A stretch of DNA of 64,000 nucleotides from Leucaena leucocephala (taxonomy: Eukaryota; Streptophyta; Magnoliopsida; Fabales; Fabaceae). The notes below the pieces were generated by a model. The model was not told the DNA's origin and ran no database searches. It saw only the letters and a list, made by a program, of their open reading frames with translations. The stretch is taken from assembly GCA_037074615.1 (NCBI GenBank), contig CM073518.1, positions 8,122,001 to 8,186,000 of the forward strand, in the 5' to 3' direction. The translations under genes and the position numbers were made by a program. Shown piece by piece: positions 21,609 through 35,071 of this stretch. The number at the start of each line of letters is the position of its first letter. Position 1 is the stretch's first letter.

Positions 21609-22617
21609 ACCCTAGATTATTCATTGAATTTAGACATCTCTTAGATTCAATGAATCTGGACATCATAGCTCGCATTGGGCTGTTTTGTGTGCGACCCTGT
21701 AGGCCCATATGAAGTTGGCAGTGGCCCAGTTACTATACTGACCCACAAGTCGTAAGCGGTCTCTAGCAAGGCATTACGACTACCCAAAACATATGAGGAT
21801 CGATAAACGATGTAACCTTTCATACAACCATATCACGTCCCTTTTGTCACATGATATTTCGGTCAAGGATGAGGCATGGAGAACGTCATCCTCCTGTTCC
21901 TGACCGTTACTTTCTCGATCCCTGAGTAGTCTGAATATAGAAATGGAACTACCCTTCCATTCCAGTTTGGCCATACATTTCTCAGACTCACTCATCGAGG
22001 GGCCCAGTAATATCTCTCTACGAATGTGAGGGACAAATTCCATCTTGACCATTCACATTCCTCCGCATGAAAAACCACTAAGCCCGAGCATAGCCTTTAT
22101 GATCACTCGATCAAAAGTGACTTTTGACTAGGTCAAAGCTGAGCGTTTGTCATGTAGGAATCCATGATGATCTCAGGTCAAAGGGCATAGTGACATGGCT
22201 TGTATATGAGAGAAGCTTATGACTTGACCCATGCAGCTCTCTCATTGCGGGTCAGTCCAACACCCTGTACTCTTACATGTGCTTATGACTTTGATTTATA
22301 TCTCTTTATATCTTCAAAGTCATACTGGTCTTATTTCATCTCTGCTCCCACATAGATGACCGACCAGGGACATTTAGGATAAGTTCATGAGTTATCCAAG
22401 GATGGTCATCACAGTAAACATGCAAATAATGTGATAACCTGATACAATGATTGGCCCCTAGGGCACAATTTCCAACATCCTCCCACTTGCACTAGGAACA
22501 ATCATTAATTTGTCTCAATCATATTGACCTAACATGACGCTCATGTTTTGCCTGGACAAGCGGTTTAGAGGATCAGCATCATTGTCTTCTCCTGCTACCT
22601 TGCATATTTTTAGTTTT

Positions 22618-23583
22618 TGACCAAGTTAAGTCTCCTCAACATTCTCCCATCCTTATTTCCTTCTATGTGTACGATTTTGGGAGTTTGGGGGTTGTTAAAA
22701 ATTTGAAGTTTGTGTAGGGAAATGATCGATTCAGTAATATTGAGTAGATTTAAGTTTCTTCGCTTGAAATTTAAGTGAACCGTAAAGCTTGGTGGTTGCA
22801 TATGCTTCATCTATTTTGAGTTGGGATTTTCAGAATACAGAGCTTGTCTTCTAATTTTGTAGCTTTGGATTCTCTGGAATCAAAGCCAAAACGGATGAAA
22901 ACGTTTCACAAAACGTTGATTTAGTAAGATAAGTGTTTGTTTGATGGTGCAAGTGTGGCTTTGCTATGGGTTTTATTTTCGAAAACATGGGCTTCTATTT
23001 TTGTTTTAATGGCTTTAATTCTTTAAATAAAAGAGCTAGTATAAATTGATGCTTGTATAATTGTTAGCATTCTTGGTGTTGGAGGCTATAGGGTTAAGAT
23101 TTTGAAAGTTAAAAATTAGTTCTAAGTTGAAGTTAAAGATTTAAGCTTTTGACAGTAAAATTGTCACAAATTATGAGCTATTGCTGTTGCTTATGTTTAA
23201 ATCTATCTTGGGTTGCTCTGTGTTGGGGAAATCAAACTTTTATCTTGTTGTTGGATGTTGGGAGTGTATTTTTAAAGTTGGAAAATAATTTCAAGAAAGA
23301 GAAACAAGGAACCAAGCTGGAAATTTCTAGATTTGAGGAGAAAGTTGTCCTCTGCTGATTTTGCTTTATATGAATTCTACATAGATATTTGAGACGCTTA
23401 AGATAAGAATAAAGATTTCAAAATGTGATATAGAAGAGTGTAATTGATTGTGGAACAAAATCCTGAAGTTTGAAGTGGAAATTGATAATACTCTCACTGT
23501 TTTACTGTTGCAGCAAGTGTTAGAAATTACACTGAAGCAAAGTAATATAATTAGACACAAATTTAAACTTTTGAGATGAATAT
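22618..23583. other. Unique, intron-like sequence left of Athila element
   Basis: About 970 bp, T-rich on the plus strand, with no transposon landmark. The longest frames (60-70 codons) resemble nothing. If the putative exon at 20631 is real, this would be its first intron. The last five bases (AATAT) are the left target duplication of the Athila element. Confidence 0.35.
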
Positions 23584-25082
23584 TTATAAGACACCAATTC
23601 TATATAGTTTCTTTTGGCAGTTTCAAGGGTTTTGTGACACTTTTATCCTCATTTTATGCATACAATTGTACTTTAATTTGATTTTTGCATGGCATTGTAC
23701 TTATTTAAGAGTAAAATGGTCAATTATCTCATCCAAACTATAAATGCTTTGATATTTACTTTGTTTGACTTTTACAAGGAGTTTCGCCTTTGTTCATAGG
23801 CATTTGGAGGAGACTCAGAGACCCAAACTGGAGTATAGAAAGAGTCACAAGATAAAGAGGAACAAAAATGAAAACAACTAGTCATTCTATTTCTTAGTCG
23901 AGACCTGAGTATCTACTGGTCGCGACTTACATGCTTCTAGGAGCTTTTTTGTGTTCACTGGTCATGACCAAAAACATGGATCTGGTCTCGACGAAAAGAA
24001 ACATTAAGTAAAGTTGTGCGTATTTTATTAGGTCACTCTGCAATTAAGTAAGGGAGAGTAGCAGCCATGAGGGTAGAGCTTGATTTTTTCCAGATTTGGT
24101 TAAGAATATCCTCATCACATTTTTCTATATTTTCCACCATTTCTCCATTTCTACACTGATTAAATCACTCCCACCATTTTCTCCACATTTCCATCACCTT
24201 TTTCTACACTTCTCATGGTGTAGCTTCAGACAATGATTATGGCACGATCGAAGCTATGGAAGGCTAGATCTTTAAGCCTCTTAGTGATGGACAACACAGC
24301 TTGAGCTCACGGACTAAATGAGGAAGTTATTCTACTATAATCTAAGCTTGTCCATATTTTGAGATTTCTAAATTTAGGTATTTCCATTATGTGTATGAGA
24401 ATTGAATATTGATTGATTATTCCTCAGTTTAGACATTTGTAATTGATTTGGATGATGTGATTACTGATTTTTAATATATATATATATATATTTCATTGAT
24501 AATTTCTGGTTTATTGGATAATTATTGACGATTGTTAGTAATTAATTTAATTGATTAGGGTCATAGGCTATTGATTAAGAGTCAATTGATGGTATTTCCA
24601 TCATCTAATTCAATTTACACAATAAGTGGTTTTCAACAATTTATTGAGAGGTTTTAAAGTCAACTTTGATTAAAATGGTTTCAAAATCATTAATGTATTA
24701 GACTTGATCGATTGATTGAGCTTTTATTTAAGACGTAGTGATTTCATAACTTCTATTTTAAAAAAAAAAAAGCGAGGATAGCTAAGTTTTCATCATCAAG
24801 AGTTTTTTCTATCATATTTCTTCCATAATACAAAACATTCTCTCATTAATGAAAATACCAAAATTGTTTATTTCACTGTACTATCATTTTTGTTGCACCA
24901 AAGTTCGATCAAACCAAAAACCCAATTTTTTACTCAAGTTTTTAATGTTATCATTCACCAATTTGCTAGGATTCCAATAAAAAGTTTCCTTGAGAAGAAG
25001 GATAAAGTTATGCCTTATGCTACATTATTTGGTGCAATCTTTATTTTGAAAAGCCCGGCTGGCGACAATCTAAGGCATTTCA
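23584..25082 (+). mobile_element. Athila 5' LTR (LTR-B)
   Basis: Aligns with 57085-58628. It starts TTATAAGACAC where the 3' copy has TGATAAGACAC, and ends GGCATTTCA. It contains decayed GTCGCGAC units at 23897, 23919, 23961 and 23985, a (TA)n tract at 24473-24491 and an A-run at 24760-24770. Confidence 0.85.
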
Positions 25083-25083
25083 A

Positions 25084-25101
25084 TTGCGCCGTTGCGGGGG
25101 A
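25084..25101 (+). other. Athila primer-binding site (tRNA-Asp)
   Basis: Starts two bases after the LTR. It reads TTGCGCCGTTGCGGGGGA, two mismatches from the Asp-tRNA complement used by Athila elements. Confidence 0.85.
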
Positions 25102-26460
25102 GCCAAGTCATTGGTTCCCTTGCAATTGGTTGTTGATTCCATTATCGACTTGAGTCATTCTTCTTATTGAGCTTTAGTTTTTATTGTCTTCATTGCTTGG
25201 TTTCATATCCCCAATTTTCTTATCTGGTATGTATGTACAGTTTAGATGTAATATACATGAGATTCTCTAAGGAAAATGTTGCAATTTAAGGAAGGAAAAG
25301 GATTAAGTTGTAAATAATGGAAAGTTCAAGGATTTAAGTGAAATTTATAAAAGTTCTAGGGCCAAAATAAAATATAGAGATAAATGTTGGGCCAATAAGT
25401 ATAATTAAAAAAAGTTGGAGGGACTTAAATGTAATTTATCAAAGGTTCAAGGGTAAAATTGTAATTATGAGAAAGTTGAACCGAAAAAGGCCTAAAACTG
25501 CCTAGAAGCAATTCAATCTCAAATTTTACCAGTAAGTAGAGAAAATTATTCTGATCAGTTTAACGCAACATAGAATTTTATTCGATGAATTAATATAAAT
25601 TTTTGAAGTTTAGAAAAATTATTACAATATCGTCAGGACCCCAGAATCAGATAAAATTTTACATTAAATTCTTATAATTAATATAAGAATTTATAAAACT
25701 GACAGAGTCCAAAAAGGAGTTTTGTAAAATTTTTAATGAAATTTACAGTGGAATAAAACACCTGATAAATACTTTCGAGTGAGATTTCTTAGGAATTGAG
25801 CTATAAAGGTATTGGACCCATATAAAGGCCCAAGTTGGCATCCCAAAGGCCCAAAAAGATATTTGGATAGTCAGGTGGGCCAGTGTCCAGAGGAGCCTTA
25901 AAATATGCAAAATTACGAAAATACCCCTATGTTGTAATAATGAATAAGAGATGGATGAAGGACATTTTGGATATGTCAAAATACCAAGGCAGGTATAGGG
26001 ATGATTAAATAGAGTCAGTGTATGTCCTGATAAGATGTAAAGAGGTGTGAAATGATAATTATGCCCTTAGGGTTAATATAGTGTAAGATAGTGAACTAAG
26101 GGCATTTCAGTCATTTTCCAAGGGATGGTAAGCAAATAAATACTTAGTCTAACAATGTCAATGGTAGAAAAAATCTAAACACTAGTTTTTATGACATAAT
26201 ACATATTTTGGAATATTATAAAATTTAGAAACATAAAACAATCTAATTTTTGTGAAACTGACTGGATCAATACCGAATTGGACTAAACTTTTTTATATCA
26301 GTATTTCCCCATTTCTTGCACCAAACACAGCCCAATATGATGTCATGGATGATGTAATTCTTAAGTTTCTAGGGCAAGCTTGATGGAAGGTGAATTATGG
26401 ACCCTTGGATTAAATAGTGTTTGAATTAATCTTGGCCTTCTATTTTCACCCAAATTTTTC

Positions 26461-26474
26461 TATAAATACCTCCC
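26461..26474 (+). promoter_or_regulatory. TATA box of LTR-C
   Basis: TATAAATACCTCCC. The C-rich run is imperfect but in the same place as in the related LTRs. Confidence 0.55.
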
Positions 26475-27549
26475 CTTACAGCATATTTTGATAGCTTAGA
26501 CAACCCTAGGGAAACTCTGCCAAAATTTATTTTGGAGCTAGGAAGAAGCATACAACTTGGAGCAAAAAGAAAAGTAATTAGTTCCTTTGATCTTGGACTT
26601 TATTTTGGGAAGTTTGCTCTTGGTTTTAAGAGGTTTTTATGGCATTTTCCCTTTGATGTTGCTGCTGGACATACTGTTCATATATGGTGGGAATATGAAT
26701 TTTATGTTATGGATAGTTTAGACAAGCTTAAACAAGCTAGAATCAAGTAGTATTGGCTTGGAAATTCAAGTATGCATGCAATTATGGTTTTATTCTCTTG
26801 GCTGCTTCTGTATGTATCACTATCATATGTAACAATTACATAATTTTGATGCTTCCAATGGATTTAAAATAGAAAATTGTGTGGGATAAAGTAGAGAAAC
26901 AAGTATTGGAAGCATTGGAATTAAAATGAGAATTTTTGGAAAATAAAAAGGGTATGTTCGATTCTATATAGAAAATATGGGAGGAGTTATAATTTTGAAA
27001 TTATAACCTCATATTTGGATTCTTTGGACAAAATTATGTAGGATTGATCTAAGGAAATAATTATTATCAAGCTAAACCACCAAGTCCAAGATTTAAGGTT
27101 AGAGTTAGGGGTTTTAAGGAAGTTAGTGTGCAATGTTTATGTAATGGCTCTAATGAGTTGTATACACAATGTAATTGTGTTTAGGGCCATGATATGTCAA
27201 AGAAAATGAGTTAAAGAGGATGAACAAGCAACCAATGTTTGGTTGGAAACTTAGGGAGCAAGTGCAAGTGCAAGAACAAGAGAAAAGCTTATGTTTAAGG
27301 TAGTGGTATGCTTATGTGTTGACATGTATATGTTGATTGAATGATATTGTGACATGATGAATGATGTTGAATATGTTATGAATAACATGTTTCCCATGTC
27401 CATGCATTTTTATACAAAGTATATAGCATGATGGCATGTCACTAAATGAAGAAAGTTTAATGAAATTACATATCATGCATTAGCATCCATCTTGCATATT
27501 TAAATAATATTGTTTGTTAATGAGATTTCCAATAATCTCACCCTCCCAC

Positions 27550-30472
27550 TGTCACATCCTTATTTTTATATATCTTAAGGACCATTCAGTAGCACTTAGA
27601 ACCACTTTCAGGGTCATTGAAGTCTAAACTCTTAATCTAGAATTTTATTCCCATCGGGTACTGTTCACTGTGGCAAATTCCAGATGAGTGACCTAACTTT
27701 GAAAAATCATAACTAATTCTAGAAAAATCGAAATGAAGTGGTTCAAATTGATACATGAAGATAACTTAAGTATATTTCAGGGAAAAATCATTGGTTGACC
27801 ATTCCTTGACAAATTCAACATGGGTCAACGTTTCAACTTTACTGTTCATCCAGTGATTTTCTCCTGAATCCAGCATTCTGGTCCCAATTTTAACAATTTA
27901 TATCTTTTCGTGTATACATCCAAATGAGGCATTCTATATATCAAATTAAAGCTTAGTATGTCTAATATTTACCATAAAAATATCATACATCACATATCAG
28001 TTCAACATGCCAGATAACAACCATTATTAAATAATCAACTGTTATACATCAGTGCATGATTAACATCCTCATATTTTCTATTACATTTTTCGTTGTCTAA
28101 AATCCGGCAGCATAACTGCTATATTCCTTCTGTAGAAAGTAACCGATCTTGTACCGATTCGGTAATTCCTGTAGGAACTACCATTCTACGTAAGTACCCA
28201 GGAAAGACTGGATGAACCTGCTAGGTCCACTCACTTCCAGCCTCCTTAGACAGCACCTACGTACACAGTACGTATCAGTTCCTTTCTGTGTTCCTTCTTC
28301 GTTGACAGAATTTCGGCAGCCTAACGGCGTCTCTTAAAATTTCCAAATTTTATTTTGACAAAACCTCCCCTGTAATGTTATATATGGGAATGAGATTCAA
28401 AAGAATCCCAGTAGCAACAATCATAACAATATATGTAATGCAGTGTGACAGTGCTTGCTTGTGATTGTGTACAGATAAGTATGCTGCATGCTTCAATATT
28501 CAATAATATATTATCATAGTATTGTAATAGAGCTTCAAGCATAACATATAAGACAACAATCCAACCAAACAATAGCACAACAATTCACAAAGATATTACA
28601 TAAAAGCTAGGATTAGTTACTACCTTAAAAGCAGAACTTCATAACTTCTATACTGCTTCCAACTCCACCAGAACTTCCTTTCTTCTTTCTTTTTCTCACT
28701 TTCTCTCTCAAGCACTTCCTTATCTCTCTAAAAAGCCTCTTGGCCGTGAGAATGAGAGGCATGGGGGGTATTTATAGTTTCCTTCAATGGCATTCTTGTA
28801 ATTTTGAAGCCATCTGATCCTGTGGTCCTAGTTTTTCCGGAATTTCCTATTTTCTTTTATTCCTTTTACTGCATCATGCATGATATCACCTCAAGGACAC
28901 CTCATGGGACACCTCATATGTCACATGGCAAAATTGCAAGCTCTTGGGACACCTCATCAGCTGACTCATCAGTTCTAGTCCAATCCAGTACCGGTCCGGT
29001 TCGATTTCCCACAAACTGGACTCACCGGCTAAGATTATGCCACATGTCCTTAACTTTTTCTTTCTCCTCTATGTTGGTGCCATGTGTCATCTTATTGGCA
29101 CCTATCACTCCATCCAATGCTATCCAGATAAGTCCAAGACTTTATCTGATCACCTCCTCGGTTATCGTGCCGACCGAGTAACTTTACTTTTATTGAAACA
29201 GCATTAAAATAGTATTTTAATGCCACTTTTTCCCACATATCACTGGGCCTACGTTTTTGGGCTCTGGGAATGTTATCTTGGATCCTGATCAAGCTCAAAT
29301 ACTCTGATGGCTCGATTCCCAAGAAACATCCCTTGGTAAATTACCAAAATACCCCTAGGTGCCCTTTCTTGCATTATTTTAATCCTAAGGGCAAAATCAT
29401 TATTTTACACCTTTCTGTACTTTATCAGAGCATATACTAACTCTGATTAACTTCATCTGCATATGTCTTGGCCTCTAGGCCTGTCCAGAATGACCAAAAT
29501 GCCCTTATACATCTACTACCCCTTTAGTACAACACAGGGACATTTTCGTAATTTCGCACTTTTTCGGGGTTCTGCTGGACACTGGCCCACCTATCAGTCC
29601 ACATATCTTACTGGGCCTTTGATGGAACCATTTTTGGGCCTTTCTGGGTCCAACATCTTCATGGCACGTATTACGAGGAATCCTCCCCTGTCCAGGTTCA
29701 CCGAATATTTTAGCTTATTATGCACCGTTTACACACATGTCCGGACACCGGCTCCTTCTGTCAGATACACTGCCCTACTATGTCTAGGCAGTCATTTGGG
29801 TTCTAATGGGCATCTAACTGTTGTTACCCTACCTCATTCAGTCTTAGTTTAAATACCGATAAATCTCCCTATCGGATCCCTGGAGGCCTCATACTCCCGT
29901 CTGGATTTTCTAATTTGTGAATAACTTATTCTACAGACCTCCTATCGGTATTCTGTCAGTTTCCCCACATCCGCCCCATAAGGGTGCATCATCCTGTAAT
30001 TTCTTACTTATATCTGAAATCTAGGGTATCCGGTAGAAATTTGTATAACTTTTGGACGATCAGTCCATTTTTGACTATCTGGAGTCTTCAAAAATTCCTG
30101 TATTAGGCTGGATTACCCGGCGTCACTTGCTCTACCTACTGGTGGGATATGGGGCTGATCGGAGTACGATCACTGTTTTTGCCTATTTCCGGTCCAAGTT
30201 TTCATAATTACACTTTTGCCCCGGAAACTTTTCTTCTTTTCAACTAAGTCCCTTTATTTGGCTAAAATTACCCTAAATACCCCACATTTTTGTCTACTTT
30301 TCCTTCTTAGCTTTAAACTTTCCATAATTGTATTTAAGTCCTTTCATTTCCTTTCTTTTGCAATTTAATCATTGTCTTTACATAAAGGACCACATCTTTT
30401 TCCTAAAAAAGAACTCATATATTCCATTTCATCTGTACATAGAAATTAGTACAGAAAATTAAGGATATTACA
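27550..30472 (-). mobile_element. Solo LTR-D (2.9 kb), third nesting level
   Basis: Minus-strand LTR beginning TGTAATATCC (30472) and ending GGATGTGACA (27550). Perfect CCCAC duplications lie at 27545-27549 and 30473-30477. The host LTR reads straight across them. TATA lies at 28770-28776 (minus) and an imperfect hairpin at 28391-28410. It is homologous to 989-2255 and more distantly to 46013-51896. Confidence 0.9.
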
Positions 30473-31360
30473 CCCACAATCAACCAATTAAGGTCAAGCA
30501 TGATAGAAAATGTATGCATGGAGAAGAGCTAAAGAATGGAAGAAAGAAAGTGACAATTTGATACTCTAGCCTATGATATATGGTCTTTCCTAATTATGTA
30601 AAGTGTCTATTTATGTGATAAAAATATATGAAATAATTATGGCATAACCCCATGATGTATATGAATGTATGAGAGGCCAAAGAGATGGTTTATGCATGCT
30701 TGAGCAATTATTGGGAATTAAAGAAAGGAAATTGAAATGGTAAAAATGTAGGTCTTGAAGCAATTTTGTTGTGGCTTCAGTTTGACCTAGCAAATGAAAT
30801 AATTAATTCACTAAATTTTATGAGCATGTATTACACATCTAGATATTTATATTCATAGGTAAAACGTCTCATTTGGATGTGTATATCAAGAGAAAGGAAT
30901 TTCCAAAGTTACAAGACAGAATTTGGAATTTCCAGAATTTGTCAAATGAACACTAAAAAATAACGATTTAATTGTATTGATTGGAAAAATAAATATCCAT
31001 ATTTATATTTTTTCTTTAAAGAGATATGAAAGAGATTCAAGTAGAAATTTAGATTACCTCAGACGATTTTTTTACAATTAGTTATGAATTTTTAAAGTTA
31101 GACTGGCAATCTATAATTTACCTCATGAATAGTACCCGGGAAGTAAGTTTTAAAACTTTTAATTTTTGGGTCAAAGTAATGCTTCCGCTAGTTAAATATA
31201 TTTTTGAATATGTACTTTGAGAGATTAAAAGTAGGATGTTTCCCATGGCATAAGAATTTTGAGAAATAGAAACAAATATCTTATTTTCTTTCACTTTTGC
31301 ATTTGTATTCTTGCATAGCATCCTGCATTTTGACTACTTAGAGTTTGGTCTGCTTGTTCT

Positions 31361-34300
31361 TGTAACACCTTACTTTCGAATGCCTTAAGGACCAATCGGT
31401 AGTATTTAGAACCACTTATATGATCATTGAAATTCATTTGCAAAATTTGGAAATCTTAACTTTATAGTTGCTGTTCATTTCGTATTCCAAATTAAGCAAC
31501 GGATTTCGAAAAATCATAACTAATTCAAGAAAAATCAAAATTAAGTGGTTCAAAAGGGTACACAAACCTAACATAATATAGTTTAAGGGAAAAATATTTA
31601 TCAGACTAAGTTCTTAGCCAATCAGTACAGTTCTGAAGTCAAAGATCACAATTCATTTGGTCAAAAATCCTGAAGATAGATTTTGTTCCCTAACTTTGAA
31701 AAAATCGTTCTCTTTGTACAGATATCAAAATAAGGAGTTCTTGATATAAAAACAAAACTTGAAACGTTAACAAAATTCTATTAAAATTTTATACATTTAT
31801 TACATTGTTTACTATTTTTAATTACATCTCAAAGGTCACTGCCTCATCATGAGTTATTGTTCACAATGACAAATATTAGCAACCATACATATATTTACAT
31901 ACATTACAACATCAACTATCATACACTATGCAAGTAGCAATTACAACATCACTATTCTTCTCCTCTTCTTTTTGATGGTCCTGCTATTTTGGAATATAGA
32001 TAGGGATGAGATTTATGGAAAAATCTCAGTAGTAAATAGAACTAAATAGTGTATGCATTAATGTCTAATGTTTGTGCTTGCTTGTGATTGTGTCAAGTTA
32101 ATATAACAAGCATGCTTCTATGTATCATATTAAATACAATTGGCCAAAGTAATCATAGAAACAAAGCATAATTCAAGTACACATATGTCCACAATTCCAG
32201 GAAGTCAAAACACCACCAAATATCACATTCAATGCACACAAGTCTAGGTTTGTTTACTACCTTGTTACTTTACTTTCTTTTTCGTTCTTCCTTGTCTCTT
32301 TTCCTTGCTAAGTGGCTTCCTTCTTTGAGTCAACAAAAACAAATCCTAAACATCACATATTCATCCAATCATCATAATCCAATTTAACTAGCATTTAAGA
32401 ACATTGAACTTAATTTAATCAATTAACCCCTAACTTTCTTAATTTGTGGTTAATTATCTTGTCCTTTGAATTAATTTGTGCCTTGACTTTACCCTATACA
32501 ATTTTTCCTTGTGAATCCACTTATGATCTTAGAATTATAAAATTCTAGCTCTTGCACCAATTCTGGATAGAATTGAACAGTGCCCTCAAGAATTTTCAAA
32601 AATTCTTATTTTGATTCAAATACTTGTTTCTCTACTTAATTCCACATAATTTTTTATTTTAAATCTATTGAAAGTATCAAAATTATGAAATTATTATTTC
32701 TGTTCATGCGTATGAACTGTAATATAGAGGGTTTCAAATTTTCCCTTTTCTATTTCAATTCTTCCAAGGTTCCAAACTTATTCAATTCTATACAAAATCA
32801 TCATTTAAATTCAATGGAAGTATTAGAAGAATGAAATTCAATCTCCTTAGTCCTATACATTAGTTGGCATAATGGCCCTCATGATAGGCAAAGTGAAAAT
32901 TACAAATTAATTGCATAACCAATCATCAAATATAACTTATCTATGTGCTAATTACATGATTCTAGCTTAATCTTCCTTTTCTTCCCTTCCTTTAGCATTT
33001 CAGCCAGCATAGTTGCAAGTGGGAAAAAATCCATTTTTAAGCCTCTAAAACCTAGGTTTCAATCTTCCAAAATATATATATAAAAGCTAGGAAGATTGCT
33101 TACCTTATGCCTTAATTTCCTTGGATCAAAGTGCCTTGAACTTCCTCTTAGAATTGCCTTGGATTAGATGAGTTTTTATTTGATAAGAGTTTTCCCTAGC
33201 TTCTTTGTGCTTGCACAGTTTTGTGAAGAAAATAAGGGGTATTTATAGCCAAATTTTTGGCATCTTGGGACCATTTTGCCCTTCCAAAAACTAATTATTA
33301 CAACTCTTTAAACTAATTATTAACTAACATTAATCATAGTTAATTCAATTCTTATATTATTTTATTGAAATGAAGCACATTGGATAAACTCTTCTTCTTG
33401 CTCTTGGCTCCATGTGGATGAAGTGTGGGTCCCATAAGAAACACCTCACATGTCATCTTCATTTGAAGCTTCCTTGAAATTTACTTTCTCTACTTTTTCA
33501 CATTGAAAAATCCATAAAAATATCCTAGAAAATTTATTTAGCCACATGATAAATTTTTAGACATTTTGGGCCTCCACTTAATGCCATTTTGGGCTCTCTT
33601 TAACTCCAACTCATTATTTTGGCATAAATCCCAAGGTACTTCCTTCACCAGGTATCTTGATATACCTTAAATTTGGAATAAATTCTATAAAACTCCTCTA
33701 AGTATCCTGGCATTTTTATAAATTTATTCTACTGCTAAATGAATTTTTTACAAAGTTTATAATTTTTTGAGGTCCAGAATTCCTAATAAAAATTATAAAT
33801 TTTTATTTTAACCATTTATCAGTGTCAAATTTTACCTTAAATTCTATAATAAAGTCTACATGACTCTTTTTTGAGTTCTGTTAGCTTCATAAATATTTAT
33901 AATTAATATAAGAATTTACTATAAAATTTTATCTAATTCTAAGGTCTTGAAGGTCCTCTAATAATTTATAGATTTTAGAAATTAATATCAATTTTTCAGG
34001 ACCTCAAACTGAAATTCTGAAAAATATGCATTGTCTTCTACTTACTGGTAAAATTTAGGACTAAGATATTTCTAGGCAATTTTAGGCCTTTGCTGGCTCA
34101 ACTTTCTCATAATTATGATTTCACCCCTGAATTTGACAAAATACATTGTAGTTCCTGAATTTGCCAAATTCCACTTTGGTCCCTTACCACACGTTATGAA
34201 ATTCCAGTTTAATTCCTGAAATTTGAAAACTCTACTTTCAAAACTCCACTTAAGTCCTCTTTCTATTTCCTTAAAGTTTCTATATTTAACTTTTGCCCAA

Positions 34301-34462
34301 ATGACATTTAAGTCCTTTTGGCTTATAACTTAAAACTTTCCTTTTTTCTCCAACTTAAAACTTATCTAACCATTATCTTTTCTTTTTCTTATCATCACAA
34401 TCCCTTCCTATCCTCATTCCTCTATTAGTCTTCTATAGATAGGAAAAATTTGGGATGTAACA
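31361..34462 (-). mobile_element. Solo LTR-C (3.1 kb), reverse orientation
   Basis: Starts TGTTACATCCC at 34462 and ends GGTGTTACA at 31361. Flanks are GTTCT (31356-31360) and GTTCC (34463-34467). TATA with a C-run is at 33236-33247 (minus) and the hairpin at 32007-32028. No ORF of interest. It sits in the Athila leader about 110 bp after the previous solo LTR. Confidence 0.82.
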
Positions 34463-35071
34463 GTTCCACCATTCTCTACTTGAGCTGTCAAATTTGAATT
34501 TGAGTCATTCTTCACTTACACAAAGTTTTGGAATTTGCTCACAAGTTTTTGAGTGCATTTGGCTAAGTAACTTAGTTCAAATTTTCAAATTTCTATGAAA
34601 TTTGTGCTCTGTGTTTGTTCGTCGTGACCAATTTCTTAGTTAGTCGCGACTAAACTGTATTGTTGTCTTATTGGAAACTCTCTGTGACAATTTATCGTGA
34701 CTAATTTCACTCTTTGTCTTGATCAAATACGTATGTTTCATGAGTTTTACCCTTTGTGTATACTTGTCGCGACCTAGAGTCATTTTTGTAGCGACTAAAG
34801 TGTTTTTCTTCTAATTTTTTTTTGGACTAATTCTTATTATTTGCTAGTTTTCCTATTTGTTTTTGTGTTGCATACATAAAAGAACTGAACCCGTAGTACC
34901 TTTTGATCCTTAAATTGAGAGATCACTTAGGAAACTTAAAAAAGAGTTTAGAGAACAAGGACCTAGTGAAGCTTTAGTTAAAGAAGTTAGATCACAAGAA
35001 TCTAGTTCATTCTCTAGTGTCCTGGGTTCTAAAATTGGACTTAACTTAGAAATCCCTTAGATATTCCCAAT
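34463..35071 (+). mobile_element. Athila leader with decayed GTCGCGAC array
   Basis: Untranslated region before gag. Recognisable octamers start at 34621, 34643, 34694, 34716, 34766 and 34788, with a very decayed one at 34665. Intervals are 22, 22, 29, 22, 50 and 22 bp. The clear variants are mainly GTCGTGAC-type CpG transitions. Confidence 0.75.

Larger units (their letters stand above)
20669..22610 (-). mobile_element. Truncated copia copy: 3' LTR plus ~130 bp of interior
   Basis: 20669-22477 is a full minus-strand LTR (TGAAGGG...CCAACA), homologous to 17546-19427. It is followed by the polypurine tract (TCCTCCC on plus, 22478-22484) and the 3' end of pol matching 2256-2390, which stops at about 22610. 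TAGTTTT occurs on both sides (20662-20668 and 22611-22617), like a target duplication around a 5'-truncated insertion. Confidence 0.82.
25230..31245 (+). mobile_element. Solo LTR-C (3.1 kb), split by a second solo LTR
   Basis: Without its own insert (27550-30472 plus one duplication) it is about 3.09 kb, matching the 3.10-kb relative at 31361-34462. TGGTA (25225-25229) and TGGCA (31246-31250) flank it as a target duplication with one change. It includes TATAAATACC (26461), a purine-rich leader and the LTR hairpin (27521-27540). It has no coding content. It lies in the Athila leader, just after the primer site. Confidence 0.8.

Noticed and set aside
24473..24491. (TA)n tract considered as a TA-targeting transposon footprint
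   Set aside because: It is a simple microsatellite present at the same place in the other Athila LTR (58027-58038).
28804..29181. 125-codon frame and the neighbouring 129-codon frame at 29463-29852
   Set aside because: Both lie inside the minus-strand solo LTR-D, antisense to it, with no recognisable motif.
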